Positions 9,405-21,056 are shown, counted from the first letter of the stretch. The stretch: 64,000 nt of DNA from Blattamonas nauphoetae (GCA_033064195.1 JARBJD010000018.1:62001-126000); one strand, 5' to 3'. A program made the numbers and translations. Notes: generated from the sequence alone by a model not told the origin.

Positions 9405-12400
9405 ATATCAAGGACGTTGACACTGGAAGGAATGAAGACAGAACTCCATATCTCGGTTGAACAGAACGCTCTCAAAACTGAAACAGAAAATGGAATTGAT
9501 TCGTCCAGTGCTGATGAGGATTGGCAGCGATCGATCTTCAGGATTCGAAATTCAACAGTTTCTCTGACATCACTCTGCCTCGGCAGCGAAGAACGCTCCT
9601 CTCTGATTGCGTCAGTTTCGTCGTCATTTGTGAGGGTTTCGGAGAGTGATATTCGGTCAAACGGGATGAACTCTCCGTTTGTGATGCTGATTGGGATGGG
9701 GGATGGACAATCAGGTGATATTGGAAGTTGTCTGGATGTGTGGACCTGTCGTCACATTTCGTCGTCGCCGTTGTCTCTTGTGCCTCTTGCGGAACTCTGT
9801 CGGAAGTCGGATCAGACAGTGAATGGTGAAAAAGGATGGACTCGAATTGAAGAAAGGGGATTTGCTTCTTCAATTCGGATATCAACCAGCTCACTTTCGA
9901 TTTGTGATTGTTGCTTGACATTTGGGACTGGCCCTCTGATTGGTGTTGGAAGTGGGAGGGAGATGAGAGAACTTAGTGGGAAACAAGCTGCCCTGCCTTG
10001 TAAAGTGTCTTCGCTGTTGATGAAGAGCCAGATCATCAATTCAACAAACACTCCATCCAACGTGCAAGTTAACGAACTGTTGGGGATGGAGTTGACTCAG
10101 GTTGTGACTGGCAGCCGAGTCTGTTCTTGCACGAACCATCTTTATGGAACAGCGTGTGTGGACATGAACGCGAACGTGATGGGAAGTCTTCTGAGTCTGA
10201 ACACTTCGTTCTGGTCGTGCTTGACCGACACTCCAACCCATCTCGGCCAACACTTCAAAACCACCCAACGACTCACCAAATCAACCTTCTTCAAACTGTG
10301 CACATTCAAAGACTGTATCTCAACAACATCAAAAGGCGGTGCAATCTATCTCGTCCAAAAAGGCTCCCTTCTCATCGACGAGTGCTCCTTCAAAACATGT
10401 CGAGCCACTGCTCCTGCTTCAATTGGTGGTGCTATTTTCTTCGAAACACAGACAGGAGCCACTTTCACAGCAACGTCATCGTTGTTTGTTGACTGCTCGA
10501 GTGAATACGCTACTGGATCTGTCTTTCTGCTCAGTGCTTTCTCATCGGCCTTGATCGACTGTGTTTTCATCAACTCCACATCATCAGCGTATGGAGGGTG
10601 TCTCTCTTTCGGCCATTGGAACGCTGCCTCGACATCGTCCTCGATCACAAATTGTCTCTTCGAGAACTGCAGCACAACCGGAACCTCTTCAGCATCCCCT
10701 TACAGCGGAGGCGCGCTGTACTTCACCAATGATCACTCCATCCAACTCAATTTTGTCGATTTTCGAAAAAACACGGCAGGTCAAAAACCGGGCAACGACA
10801 TCATGTTTGCTGGTAAGCCTACTCCTTTGATCACATCTGAGACGATTGTTGGATGCACGTCAACATCTGACTCTCCTCGAATGCGAGTGTTTGAAGAATC
10901 AGAAGGCAAAGATGATTGTCTCCCAAATCCAACAACAACAGCCACACTTGTTTCGTGTGAGCCAACAAAAAGTGATGATGACACTGCCGAATTCACTCTG
11001 AAGATGAGCGAGACGATGACGGGAACAGTTCTGGTGCTGATTGACAATTCCGGTGGGACAAGAACACCAACAAGCGAGCAGGCACCGAACATTGGACGAG
11101 TGCTCTCTTTCTCACTCGACAATTCTGACTCAAGTTCGTGTCGTGTTTCACTTGACGAGAGTGGACTTGTCCAAACACCCATCGACGCTTATAAAGTGAT
11201 CGAGTCGTCGTTTGTTGGAAGTGTCATTCTCTCAGCCAGCTGTGTTCTGGACGAAAGCGGGGAGAATGCGTTGATCACCATTTCTGGTCTTGGAATCCCA
11301 TCTGGCCTCCTCTCTGTGACTCTCTCCGACAACACCGTCCTCGACTTTGAGTTTCGACGATTCGAAACGACATCCGAAGTGCTGACTGTCCCTCTGACTG
11401 GAGATTCACCGAAATTGAGATATGGAGAGACATACAAGATTGTTAGTGCAAAATCGCTAGCCCTCCTAGCACGACCAATCATTGTGCCATCTCTCATCGA
11501 AATCGTCGTTCCAGATCAGCCTTGTCTGACCACACTCAACGAACCAGAATATGACTCAGCACTGAAGACAGTCAGAATCAGCCTGGAAGGAGTGAATCTT
11601 TCAGGAACTCACAAAGTGACACTGTCAGTGAATGGAACCTCAGAGACAGTGACGATTGACGTTGTGTTCAGTTCGTCAGATGGACAACTTGGAGGAATCC
11701 TGTTCGACACCGAAACACCCACGAATGTGAACATGTCATACAACACTCGATATGAGATCGTCGGGATGAAGAAAGATGATGTGAAAGTGTTGCGTTTGGG
11801 AGACTTCTCATTCACAACGAAAACTGAGCCAACTCGTCTTGTGACGATGGAATGTGGATACGATGAAACGAAGAAGAATGCGTTGATTCGGATGACTGGC
11901 CAAGTTTTGGATTCAACGAAGGAATACGAGATTGAGCTTCGTGATTCAGGAAACTCGAAGAAAACGATTGAAATGAGATTCAACCCGACATTGTCTGAAT
12001 GGGAAGGATCAGCGATTCTGTATCCATCAAGTTCGGCAGAGCTGGAATATGGGATGACATACTCAGTGAGTGGATTCAAGACGAAAGGGGAGATATTGCC
12101 GCATCTTCATGAAGACCTCACAATCACGATTGAGAACGAGCCAAGCCGAATCGAAGATGTGTCGCGGGTTCTGGATGGAAAAAAGACGAAGATGATTGTT
12201 TCTTTGTCAGGGCGAGAATTGAAGAGTGGGATGGGAAAGATTGGAGTTTGTCGAGGGAGTTCGAAATGGACATCCATCACTGAAATCGTCTCTGGTTCAG
12301 ACGGGACATGGACGACACAGTTTCTGGTTGGCTTCTCAGAAAGCTCGACTGTTCTGAAATATGGATCGACATACCCGCTGTGTGGATTGGATGGGAGTGT

Positions 12401-15167
12401 GTTCTTTGTGAACGATGGAATCACAATCACAGTTCCTCATGCACCTGTTGTGAGCTCGTTGATCCCAGAATTGAACGAAGACACGCACAGTTCGTTCCGT
12501 GTTGTGATGTCAGGATCTAATTTGCAAGTGTCAGGATCATTCACGGCGTCATTCTCTGAAAGTGCTGGAACATTTGTGGTTTCGTTGTCAGAATCGTCAG
12601 AATGGAGATCGGACTGGATTGTGGTTTCGATGACAAGCGCGTTCGAGTTCAACAAGACATACACGCTGACATCGCTGATTGATTCGTCTTCTGGATCTGC
12701 TTATCATCTGTTGTGTTCTGGAGTGACGATGACAACACCTCTCGGACCGACTTTGACTGGATTGGGAGGAGTGTCTCTGACAGGTGCTTCACTTGATTGT
12801 GTTTCGATTTTTGTGAATGTTGCTCGAATTGTTGCCGACACATTCGAAGTTTCAGTGTTGGATGTTGATGATGCTTGGAAAGTGCCGATCTCGTTGTCGA
12901 TCTCTTTCTCGTCATGCGATTCGACAGAAGGAGTGATGACACACTCTGTGAGCTGGGTCTCTGGGCTGCAGTATGGTCATCGATACGAAATTGCCTCGAT
13001 GTCGAGTTCGACGATGGCTGTCTCAATTCCGTCTCCAATTATCATCAAAATACCTCTATTATCATCATTCGACAACCTCTCAATTACTCCCAACTCCATC
13101 GGCACCTCCCTCCGCGTCCAGCTGTTCGGAAATGGTCTTGTTGGGAAATATGCAGTGACACTCACTTCTGGACTCTCGTTTCTCGTCACCGCTCATTCTA
13201 ACACATCAGCTGTCTCTGAAGAAATGGCACTTGGATGGCCAGACAGCCTTGCATTCGACACTCCCTTCACCATCCAATCAATCGTCTCCATGAATCCGGA
13301 TACAGTCATTTTTTTGAATGGCTCACTGCCGTTCACAACTCCGAAGAAACCTAATTCACTGTCTCTGTTTGTGGATGGTCGAACTGGAGAGACGAGTCAA
13401 TTTTGTGGAGAATCGTCTCGTCCTTGCTTGTCTGTGGAAGTTGGTTGGGAGATTGTTGCTCAACTTGGAGTTCGTCGACCAACGATTGGGATTGTTGACT
13501 CAGCGACACTTGGATCGCCGATTCGAGTTGAGAATGGGATGGTTGCGCTTCTTTCGAATTTTGGAAATGTTGATCCGAAACTTCGAATTCCTTCATCTGC
13601 TTGTGCTCAAGTGGAAAGTGGGATGATTGTTGTGTCGTCGTCGACACTTGAGATTCGGGATGTTGACATTGTGATTGACTCGCTCTCTCCTTCGTTCGTT
13701 CTCCTGTCCGCCGAGAACTCGTCCTTGACACTGAAAGAAGGGTCATTTGTTGGACCACAGTCAACACCTTCTTCAAACGACGAGTTGTCGGATGAGATCT
13801 GTTCATGGACGAGTGGGATTCTTCAGCTGGACAACTGCACGACTTCGATCTCGGACACGAAACTGAACCATCTTTCATTTGGAGCAATCAACATGAGAAA
13901 CGGGTCACTGGAAATTGTAACAAGTTCATTTCATGCCAACTCTCCGAATCTGTCATCCTTCCCTTCGCTCCGTCGAAACATCCACTGCTCGGATGGGGGA
14001 CACATCGAAATAGGAAATCTGAATGGAGGGGATGGCGTTGGAGACAAGATGGGATGGTTCTCTCGCTCTGACTGCACTCTGTCTGGAGATGGCGTGAATG
14101 TCGAAACAGCGTTTTTTGCTCCAACAATCAACACCGATGAATCAAAGACGACGTTCACAAAGAAAACAGGGACATTCGAAGTTGAGATTGTTGGAACGCT
14201 TTTGATTCCGTGTGGTCTGTTGTTGGAAGTGTTTGAGCTGACGAAAGACAAGAAAGAAGGAAACCAGCTTCAGTTCGAGCTGAATCTGGACTCAGCACAA
14301 TCATTCACTGAAAAGAACATCAAACTAGCAATCTCTCAAGCGGACTTGAAGGAATTGAAAGGTGAACTTGAATGGCGAGGCCGACTTGTGTTTGGAGATT
14401 CACATCAGACTGTTGAGTCGATTCTGATTCAGAAGAGCATTTCTGAACGTCGATCGGAAGCAGTTCTGACGAACATGAAATGGTGGCTTCCTGTTATGAT
14501 TGATGCTTCGTGTGTTCTTCTTGGAGTGATTGTGATTGTGGTTGTATGCCGCCGTCGTCGAAAGAACGAGAAACAAACAGGAGCAACAACAACTCTGACA
14601 GAGATGGAACCACAGGAAGACAATGTCGAGAAGATTGCTGTTGATGTTGAAGACGAGCACAACCTCGCACTAATTCGAACGACTCGAGAAGAACAATACC
14701 ACCAAGAAACAGCGAAGGAAGAACGACCTTGTGAAGAATCGACAAGGAAGGATTGCGGCGATGATGCGATCAAAGTTGAGGAGATCGAAGCTGTTGTGTG
14801 TGATGGGGAGGTGAAAGTGGAGGTTGTTGGGAAGCGGGAGACGCTGTTCGAGCGACTTCATGGTCGGAACAAGAAAGCGGTGGATGCGATTGCTGTGTGC
14901 CGAGCACTGATCAAAGGACTTGTGACAGCTGGGAAAGACGCACGACTGAATGGGGCGCTTCTGACATTGTCGCCTCACACAGTGATTGTTGACTCGTCGA
15001 ATCGAATCTGCATCGTGCCGCCATCTGAAGTGAAGAGGAACGTGGGAGTGGAGTTGGGGAAGGAGGTGAATGGATCAGTTGTGGAGGGAGAAGAGCGCTG
15101 GCGAGCGCCTGAGCAAGGAAATGGGAAGATTGAAGCTGGGATTGCATCAGAGAAAGTGTCGGTTTTT
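9405..15167 (+). CDS. Surface protein paralog 2, piece 2: main ectodomain, TM helix and start of pseudokinase
   Basis: About 1920 codons are uninterrupted. In order they hold a Ser/Val-rich beta-helix-like region (to about residue 550, with 'GGAIYLVQKGSLLIDECSF'-type rungs) and Ig-like repeats of about 100 residues ('LEYGMTYSVSGF', 'LKYGSTYPLCGL'). Then come the cap motif 'FCGESSRPCLS', a second beta-helix stretch, a membrane helix (about residues 1692-1715, 'MKWWLPVM...'), a Lys/Glu-rich tail and a pseudokinase N-lobe with 'RWRAPEQGN'. Sequence identity to paralogs 1 and 3 is high over long blocks. The piece stops at 'EKVSVF', exactly at a codon boundary, where the DIRS element begins; the rest of the kinase lobe is at 19985. 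No intron is seen. Likely a plasma-membrane surface protein. Confidence 0.88.
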
Positions 15168-15499
15168 CCAAGACAAACGAGTGCTCCTCAACTGATTGAA
15201 TAGGTACACTGACGTGTAATGGGTGCCTTCGATCAAAATGTGGCGACCAGAAACATAATAATCAATTTATCTGTTTCAAAAATTACCCAACGGGGAACTG
15301 AAAGTTCACAGGTTGGTTTGCCCAATAAGGGCCGTTGAGGAAACAAAAAATTGTGGGCAAGAAATCCCTAACAGGGAACAAAAACTTGCCAAATGGTCCA
15401 AGAGGACGAAGTGAAGTGAAAAAACTAAACACCGAGTGTGCAGTTCAATCTCGGGCTTGGTGCCCATGAACTTGCCAGGTTGTGTGGCAGAGTTCAAAC

Positions 15500-15579
15500 G
15501 TTGAGGAGCACTCGTTTGTCTTGGAGGAGTTCCCCCTGGTCACTCCAAGACCAAACGAGGGCTTCCTCAACTGATTGAA
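15500..15579. repeat. DIRS internal complementary region
   Basis: The first part is complementary to the left terminus and the second to the right terminus including its 20-bp extension, joined at 15524/15525. This is the template used in DIRS replication to build a circular intermediate, and it fixes the element's exact ends. Confidence 0.9.
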
Positions 15580-15690
15580 GATTGAAAGGATAAACTAAAT
15601 GTAGAAACAGAAAGAGACAGAGAAAGAAAAACAATGAGAAGTGAAAAGAAGAAGGCTGAAGGTGATTAATCATTGTTCCCATTTCTGTTG

Positions 15691-17676
15691 TTAAGGCAGT
15701 GTCCCCCTGAGGGGCTGCCACCATCTGTTGGCGAGTTCAGGGGCCAAGGTTCCAATCAAGATCGGCGCCGAATAATAGTCGTCGGCCGCCGTTGATCGCT
15801 GTGACCACCCCACGTGCCCGTTCAAGACGTCTAGTGGCACTCTCGCGACTCTGCGTAGATAGCTTACAGAGGAATGCTTGATTGTGTAAGGTCCGAAAGG
15901 TTCAGGGACTCCAATCTCTGTCAGAATGTCTTTTAGCATGGCGGCAACCTGCGGCATTTTTGCGGCAGAACCATCATTCATGTTGATCCAGACCTTTGAC
16001 TCTTTGAATTGATCTGGATCGGATAGCTGAGGGAAGGCGGAGATGACATTCGATCTGTGTTGTGACAGGGCAATGAATGGAGAGTAACTTGGTTCACCCT
16101 CATCGCGGACACAGCGGATTTCTTTTTCAGTTTGGTTCTTCTTCGCAATGATCGAGATAGTCGCGAAGGACTCAGGGTTGTGATCAGACTTCTTGATGAA
16201 CTCAATATCCTTCCAACGGAGATTCACAATCTCCGTTCTGCGACAGCAGGTCGAGGCGAGGAGGAGTGCACAAGTTCTGCTCTGATGAAGGGAGAAATTG
16301 TTTTGAGCTCGCTCACAAGTTGATCGCGCCCAATCGAGAAGTAGGTTAATGTGCCACATCACATGGTATTTCTTCTGGTATCTCGATGTCGGGCTCTCCT
16401 TCGTTAGTAGTCTCCGGTACGAAGAGATGTGCGAATGTGGTGAGTGGAGCGTTGGGTGAAAAAGGCCGAGGGATTTGACTACCTTGACGAGGACTGTGTG
16501 TGGTAGTTGACTGGGGGGAGGGAACTGTTGGGCGAGTTCCTCCATGAACGTGCACAGAATCGGTTCGATCTTGTTCGAAGGTTGGATGATGGTGTCGGAC
16601 GAGAAGTTGTTGTTCTGGCAGAACTGTCGAAACAACTTCCACGCTCGCATCCACGGACCTTTCTGTTTATATCGCTTCTCCTCTCTTTGTACAACTCGTC
16701 CATCAATCTTTCCTATTCGACACAGCTCGCGGAAGAAGGAGAGTCCTTCGATGTTCTCCTGCCCACTATAGAAACTCTTACCATTCCGGGCGGGAGTTTC
16801 AGCTCTCTGTCGTTGCTTAAATATTGAGTCATTTGATTGAATGGGCCTAGAACAAACGATTCCACTTCGACTTTTTTCAGTAGAGGGGACCAAGGTTGAT
16901 TGTCCCAATTTGGGGTGATTAGAATCCCCTGCTGAACTGTTTCCGTCATCAGCTTGTTCAGAACCCGAGTGATCAACAGAATTGGAGGATGAAGAAGTGG
17001 TTGAATCATCCCGGACCAGTCGAGGGTGAACGCGTTCCTTCCAACTGCGTTTTCGTCCTGTAACAGCGAGACATATGCTGCGCATTGTTTGTTCCGCGCT
17101 GATGCAAAAAGATCGATCTGCGGATCGAGTGAGCATCTTTGTTGAATGGTTTTCATTGCCTGTGGAGTGAATGTGTATTCCGCATGCGGATGTAACCTCG
17201 ATAGGGCATCCGCAGTCGAATTGAGTCTGCCCGGGATGTGGTTGATCCCGGTCATCGTCAAGCCCGCTGTCTGGATCGTTTTTAGTGTCAGCCGGGTGAC
17301 TGGTGTCAACGCTGGACAGGCTCTCTGCCTCCTCAGGTTGTGGACTGTTGTTGAGTTGTCGCTCCACGCTTGAAAAGCTGTGATTCCCTGTCGATGGAGG
17401 ATCGGTGCTGCTCGGATTACTGCAAACCTGACTGCTGCAGTCTCTTTCCAGTTGGATGTCTCGCCTTGCTGTCGGCCTGTCCAGGAGTCGTGAAGATATA
17501 TTGTCTGATGTTTCATTTCCAACACAGCCCCCCATCCGATGGGGCTGGCATCCACTGTCAGGCATGCGTGTGGAGTTGACTGTTTGAATGAATAGGGTTT
17601 GTTCTGCGTGATCATCGTTTTCCAGAATGTTATCTCTCCCTTGAGAATGGGAGAAAGCTGAACAGTTGTATTCCAC
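15691..17676 (-). CDS. DIRS tyrosine recombinase ORF
   Basis: This 661-residue frame has a C-terminal phage-integrase-type tyrosine recombinase domain, recognised from its 'CCRRTEIVNL' region and the late H-x-x-R-like and tyrosine-bearing segment. It replaces the DDE integrase of LTR elements and explains the lack of a target duplication. Confidence 0.85.
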   Translation of the reverse strand: MEYNCSAFSHSQGRDNILENDDHAEQTLFIQTVNSTRMPDSGCQPHRMGGCVGNETSDNISSRLLDRPTARRDIQLERDCSSQVCSNPSSTDPPSTGNHSFSSVERQLNNSPQPEEAESLSSVDTSHPADTKNDPDSGLDDDRDQPHPGQTQFDCGCPIEVTSACGIHIHSTGNENHSTKMLTRSADRSFCISAEQTMRSICLAVTGRKRSWKERVHPRLVRDDSTTSSSSNSVDHSGSEQADDGNSSAGDSNHPKLGQSTLVPSTEKSRSGIVCSRPIQSNDSIFKQRQRAETPARNGKSFYSGQENIEGLSFFRELCRIGKIDGRVVQREEKRYKQKGPWMRAWKLFRQFCQNNNFSSDTIIQPSNKIEPILCTFMEELAQQFPPPSQLPHTVLVKVVKSLGLFHPTLHSPHSHISSYRRLLTKESPTSRYQKKYHVMWHINLLLDWARSTCERAQNNFSLHQSRTCALLLASTCCRRTEIVNLRWKDIEFIKKSDHNPESFATISIIAKKNQTEKEIRCVRDEGEPSYSPFIALSQHRSNVISAFPQLSDPDQFKESKVWINMNDGSAAKMPQVAAMLKDILTEIGVPEPFGPYTIKHSSVSYLRRVARVPLDVLNGHVGWSQRSTAADDYYSAPILIGTLAPELANRWWQPLRGTLP

Positions 17677-18620
17677 CCTCCTTTCCGGACTGCCGCATCT
17701 TTGTCCGGTTCAGCGCCTGAAGATATAGACTCGCTGAAGGAACTACTTCGCGCAAGAAGTTGAGCTGACCAACGATCTTGGCCAGCGATCTGACAGGTAT
17801 TGTCTGAAGCGACAATGCCTGTGACATGAGGAGGCGTAACATGTTGAGAAGTTTGCTCTGCCTGGACTGTGTAATGGAAAGGGTCTGAGTATGTGATGCT
17901 ATCGTCCAACCGAGAAAGTCGATCGTTTGACTTGGGATTGTCTGACATTTGTTCCGAGCTAGTTCGAATCCCAGGGTTTCCAACAGTGCCATTGCTTGAC
18001 TGGTCTTTGTTTTTGACTCCTCCTCTGTCTGAGATATCAGAAGGATGTCGTCTAAGTAAAAAACGATTGGGATTTGCAGCTCGTCTCTCATTGCTTTTAC
18101 CGCCACCTTCATGATCTTGGTGAAGGTTCGCGGTGCAGTTGCTAGCCCAAAGGGCATCCCCACATATTGGTAATACTTGTTCTCGAACGCAAAACTCAAG
18201 TATTGACGAAGATGCTGTGGAATCATGACATGCTGATACGCATTGTGAAGGTCGAGTGACGTGAGCCAGTCTCCCACTTGAATGTACTGCGTGGCAGTTT
18301 TGATATTGTCCATCTTGAAATGTTCGATGGTGAGTTCGTTGTTGAGTGGTGTTGCGTTCAATATTTTCCGGAATTTGCCCCCAGGCTTCGGGACGAGAAA
18401 TGTGTGAAGCAGAAGTTCCACCTCCTGCACTGCCACTTCCACTACAACTCCCGTCTGCAACTCCTCCTCCAGAAGAGCCCGGAACGCCTCCGTTTCCTCC
18501 CGGTTCCCATGGAAAGGAGGCGCCCAGCTCAAGCTCTGGAGTCTCGCGGTCGATTTTTCGTCCTGCCACTTCCAGAGAGCTCCCGCTTGTACTCTCTGGG
18601 CTCCACCAATCTTGTCCCAC
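16713..18620 (-). CDS. DIRS RNase H-containing ORF
   Basis: This 635-residue frame overlaps the reverse-transcriptase and recombinase frames. Its C-terminal half carries an RNase H-like core ('DASPIGWG' context). The N-terminal part overlaps coding sequence in another frame and may not be translated on its own. Confidence 0.7.
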   Translation of the reverse strand: MGQDWWSPESTSGSSLEVAGRKIDRETPELELGASFPWEPGGNGGVPGSSGGGVADGSCSGSGSAGGGTSASHISRPEAWGQIPENIERNTTQQRTHHRTFQDGQYQNCHAVHSSGRLAHVTRPSQCVSACHDSTASSSILEFCVREQVLPICGDALWASNCTANLHQDHEGGGKSNERRAANPNRFLLRRHPSDISDRGGVKNKDQSSNGTVGNPGIRTSSEQMSDNPKSNDRLSRLDDSITYSDPFHYTVQAEQTSQHVTPPHVTGIVASDNTCQIAGQDRWSAQLLARSSSFSESISSGAEPDKDAAVRKGGWNTTVQLSPILKGEITFWKTMITQNKPYSFKQSTPHACLTVDASPIGWGAVLEMKHQTIYLHDSWTGRQQGETSNWKETAAVRFAVIRAAPILHRQGITAFQAWSDNSTTVHNLRRQRACPALTPVTRLTLKTIQTAGLTMTGINHIPGRLNSTADALSRLHPHAEYTFTPQAMKTIQQRCSLDPQIDLFASARNKQCAAYVSLLQDENAVGRNAFTLDWSGMIQPLLHPPILLITRVLNKLMTETVQQGILITPNWDNQPWSPLLKKVEVESFVLGPFNQMTQYLSNDRELKLPPGMVRVSIVGRRTSKDSPSSASCVE

Positions 18621-19177
18621 TCTCTGATAGACTTGAGTAGCCGAGTTGGAGTGTTCTGAAACTCTACTTTGGATATCTCTGTTTTTGATACTGCTGGTGA
18701 TGGCGGCCGTTTGTTTGGTTCGGGGCGGCTCGACCCCCCTCGGCCGGAGAAAGAACTTCTAACACCTCGGTTCAATTGTTGAGCCATCATTTGTGGTGAC
18801 GACAGACTTTGAGAAGATTGTGACATTGTGAACTGTTGTTGGGTTGTAGACGTGAGGAAGTCTGATCCAATTGCCGCCGGTTGGGACACTCCCAGAAAAG
18901 ATGCAATTTGTTGTGCCTTCTCAGCATTCATGTACCTTGCATGCTGTGAGCAGGTAGCTGCGTCTGAAGCAGATAGTATTGCGTTTGTAACAGTCGGTAG
19001 GATGTCCTGAGATGGACGGCCCTCCACAATATGATCGAAGACTTCAGTCATGAGCGCCAGACTCGAAAGCGATGACTGCGTAGCAGTAATAAGGGCTTTG
19101 TCCACCAGCTTTTCTGAATCAGAGACTGTATTGCTATTTTGGGCGATATCAAGTGGGATGTTGAGAATATTTCGCAT
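17630..19177 (-). CDS. DIRS reverse transcriptase ORF
   Basis: This 515-residue frame contains a reverse-transcriptase core, including the catalytic aspartate box (YLDD), in its second half. It overlaps the frames on both sides, an arrangement common in this family. Confidence 0.88.
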   Translation of the reverse strand: MRNILNIPLDIAQNSNTVSDSEKLVDKALITATQSSLSSLALMTEVFDHIVEGRPSQDILPTVTNAILSASDAATCSQHARYMNAEKAQQIASFLGVSQPAAIGSDFLTSTTQQQFTMSQSSQSLSSPQMMAQQLNRGVRSSFSGRGGSSRPEPNKRPPSPAVSKTEISKVEFQNTPTRLLKSIREWDKIGGAQRVQAGALWKWQDEKSTARLQSLSWAPPFHGNREETEAFRALLEEELQTGVVVEVAVQEVELLLHTFLVPKPGGKFRKILNATPLNNELTIEHFKMDNIKTATQYIQVGDWLTSLDLHNAYQHVMIPQHLRQYLSFAFENKYYQYVGMPFGLATAPRTFTKIMKVAVKAMRDELQIPIVFYLDDILLISQTEEESKTKTSQAMALLETLGFELARNKCQTIPSQTIDFLGWTIASHTQTLSITQSRQSKLLNMLRLLMSQALSLQTIPVRSLAKIVGQLNFLREVVPSASLYLQALNRTKMRQSGKEGGIQLFSFLPFSRER

Positions 19178-19911
19178 TTGTGACGTTTGGGAGCACCACG
19201 TATCCCGCTGTTGATTCGGAAGGCTTGTCCGAAGCCAATCGCCGTTGAAAGATGGCTCTTGCTTTTTTCATTTGCTTGAAGAGCATCTTTTTTCAAATTA
19301 TCCTGTTTCTGGCGCGGGTGATCATGGCCCATCCTGGATCCCACATACGACTCCGATGAACTGGAATTATACTTGTGTCTGTGTCGTTTCCTACTTGCCA
19401 ATTGACGTCTGTGAAGTTCATTCCTCCCATATTGTCTTCTTCGGTGTCTCAATCTGTCTTCCGAGCCAAAGTGAGAATCAGCATTTGGATCGTCTGAAAA
19501 TGTTGATATGGTCGACGAATAGGAAGAAGAATCTTCTAAGCGATGTCTCCTTCTTTCTGAACGCTTTTGCTCATATTGTTTCCGATGATGATTGTCGCTA
19601 GAGGGACTTCGACGAGAAACATGTTCGCGAGTTGTTGGGCGACTTCGCTTTTGCTTCGAAATCTGCGGAAGCTGAAGTCTCGGTGAGGATTGAATCAGCT
19701 GAGATGGGTTTGACTGGCACAAAGAAATATCACTTTGGGTTAGTGGATGTTGTGGAGCGGGCGGTTTTAAGAGAGTCGGAAATCTCTCAACTACTTGAAG
19801 CACCACTGCTTGAACGAGATCATCCGTAACAAGAGGATGATGAGTAGTGGCAGATTGAGATGCCGAAGAGATAGTGTCTGTCTGAGACATATTTTGATCG
19901 AAGGCACCCAT
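19048..19911 (-). CDS. DIRS gag-like ORF
   Basis: This 287-residue frame is the first of the element and its start lies inside the terminal repeat. It is rich in Arg, Ser, His and Gln with charged low-complexity stretches, as in many DIRS first ORFs. The assignment as gag-like rests on position and composition only. Confidence 0.6.
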   Translation of the reverse strand: MGAFDQNMSQTDTISSASQSATTHHPLVTDDLVQAVVLQVVERFPTLLKPPAPQHPLTQSDISLCQSNPSQLIQSSPRLQLPQISKQKRSRPTTREHVSRRSPSSDNHHRKQYEQKRSERRRHRLEDSSSYSSTISTFSDDPNADSHFGSEDRLRHRRRQYGRNELHRRQLASRKRHRHKYNSSSSESYVGSRMGHDHPRQKQDNLKKDALQANEKSKSHLSTAIGFGQAFRINSGIRGAPKRHKCEIFSTSHLISPKIAIQSLIQKSWWTKPLLLLRSHRFRVWRS

Positions 19912-19984
19912 TACACGTCAGTGTACCTATTCAATCAGTTGAGGAAGCCCTCGTTTGGTCTTGGAGTGACCAGGGGGAACTCCT

Positions 19985-20293
19985 CGGCTTGGCCTGTTGC
20001 TGGTGGAAATGTGGACGGGACGAATACCGTTTGGAGAGACGGATGGAGTGAATGCGTCTCGGCAGCTGGGGATGGGGATTCTGCCGCCGTTGGGAGGGAT
20101 GTCTTGTGAGATGTCCGAACTTCTTGGGAAGTGTCTGTCAGTTGATTGTGGGTATCGCCCTCGTCTTTTGGAAATGGACGAGCTTCTTGAAAGTTTGAGC
20201 AAGCAAGCTGGTCAGAAAGTGGAAGAAGGAGAAGCTCAGAAGAATGCTGAAGGTCAGACAGAGATGCTCGGAGTGCAAACGTTGGTCTCTTGA
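19985..20293 (+). CDS. Surface protein paralog 2, piece 3: C-lobe of pseudokinase
   Basis: The frame resumes with CGG CTT GGC ('RLGLLLVEMWTGRIPFGE'), the direct continuation of 'EKVSVF' at 15167, as shown by the undivided paralog 1 ('VLVFRLGLVLWEIETG'). It contains the late kinase subdomains, including 'CGYRPRLLEMDELL', and ends in a short Glu/Gln-rich tail. Together the three pieces give about 2090 codons without a stop. The open state of every piece implies that the insertions are recent. Confidence 0.87.
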   Translation, partial: RLGLLLVEMWTGRIPFGETDGVNASRQLGMGILPPLGGMSCEMSELLGKCLSVDCGYRPRLLEMDELLESLSKQAGQKVEEGEAQKNAEGQTEMLGVQTLVS

Positions 20294-21056
20294 GGATCTC
20301 TCGTCGATTCTCTTCCCAACACTCGTTCATTCATCGTCAACATGATCACCGAACTATCAATTCAATCACAGTTGTCCTCTCTCAGACACATTCTGTCTGA
20401 TCTTCAAGTTTTTGGAAGTATGGTTCATTCTGTCGTCTTTTGTTTTGAAGATCGGTCTTCACTGCCGACTTCTTTTGTCATCCTCATTCCGTCCTCGTTA
20501 TCTTTGAGCTATCGCTCTTCTTATCGATGGTTTGTGTCACTCAGTCTTCCAATTGGCAAACAAATGGATTACTTGTCAGTTGCTCCAGTTTCGTACACTC
20601 AGCTCGCATCTCATCCAGAACACCATTCCCTCTTTTCGTTTATTCTTGACATGGTATCAAATTCTCAATCATTCTGTATTTGCTCGATTTGAGACCATTC
20701 TCTTTCTTTGAATAGAGATGAATGTTTTCATCTCCATTCAGCTCTTCTGTGAGATCGTTTTTCCGAAATTCGGACATCGAATGTCCGAGTGTTTATAATA
20801 ATTGATAATGGGCTCAGAAACTGCTCATCATTCACGAGTGCTTTAATCAGTTCATCACATCTCATCTCTCCTCTGTGGATGGTCAGATTGCATTCGGAAC
20901 CCCAAAGTCTGATTCAAGAAGGATTCCGCCTGTTGGAGATTCACAAAACAAACTGAGACGAGAACGCCTCCTGAATGTGAAGTAAGTCGTAAGGAACAAC
21001 TGAACAACTAAAATGTATGCATCAGAGCGAGAGGGAGAGATAGATAGAAACGGGTG
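20294..21056. other. Intergenic region between paralog 2 and the serpin remnant
   Basis: This stretch contains only short open frames without recognisable domains and is AT/pyrimidine-rich. It presumably holds the convergent 3' flanks of paralog 2 (+) and the serpin (-). I see no repeat or RNA gene. Confidence 0.55.

Larger units (their letters stand above)
15168..19984 (-). mobile_element. DIRS-type tyrosine-recombinase retrotransposon inserted in paralog 2 (looks whole)
   Basis: The element is about 4.8 kb, oriented on the minus strand. It has inverted terminal repeats (15168-15239 and 19891-19964), a 20-bp right-end extension, and an internal complementary region (15500-15579) that joins the complements of both ends, the hallmark of DIRS elements. 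Overlapping frames encode a gag-like protein, reverse transcriptase, RNase H and tyrosine recombinase, in the usual DIRS order. It sits between two codons of the host gene with no target duplication, as expected for recombinase integration. It looks whole and young. Confidence 0.93.
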
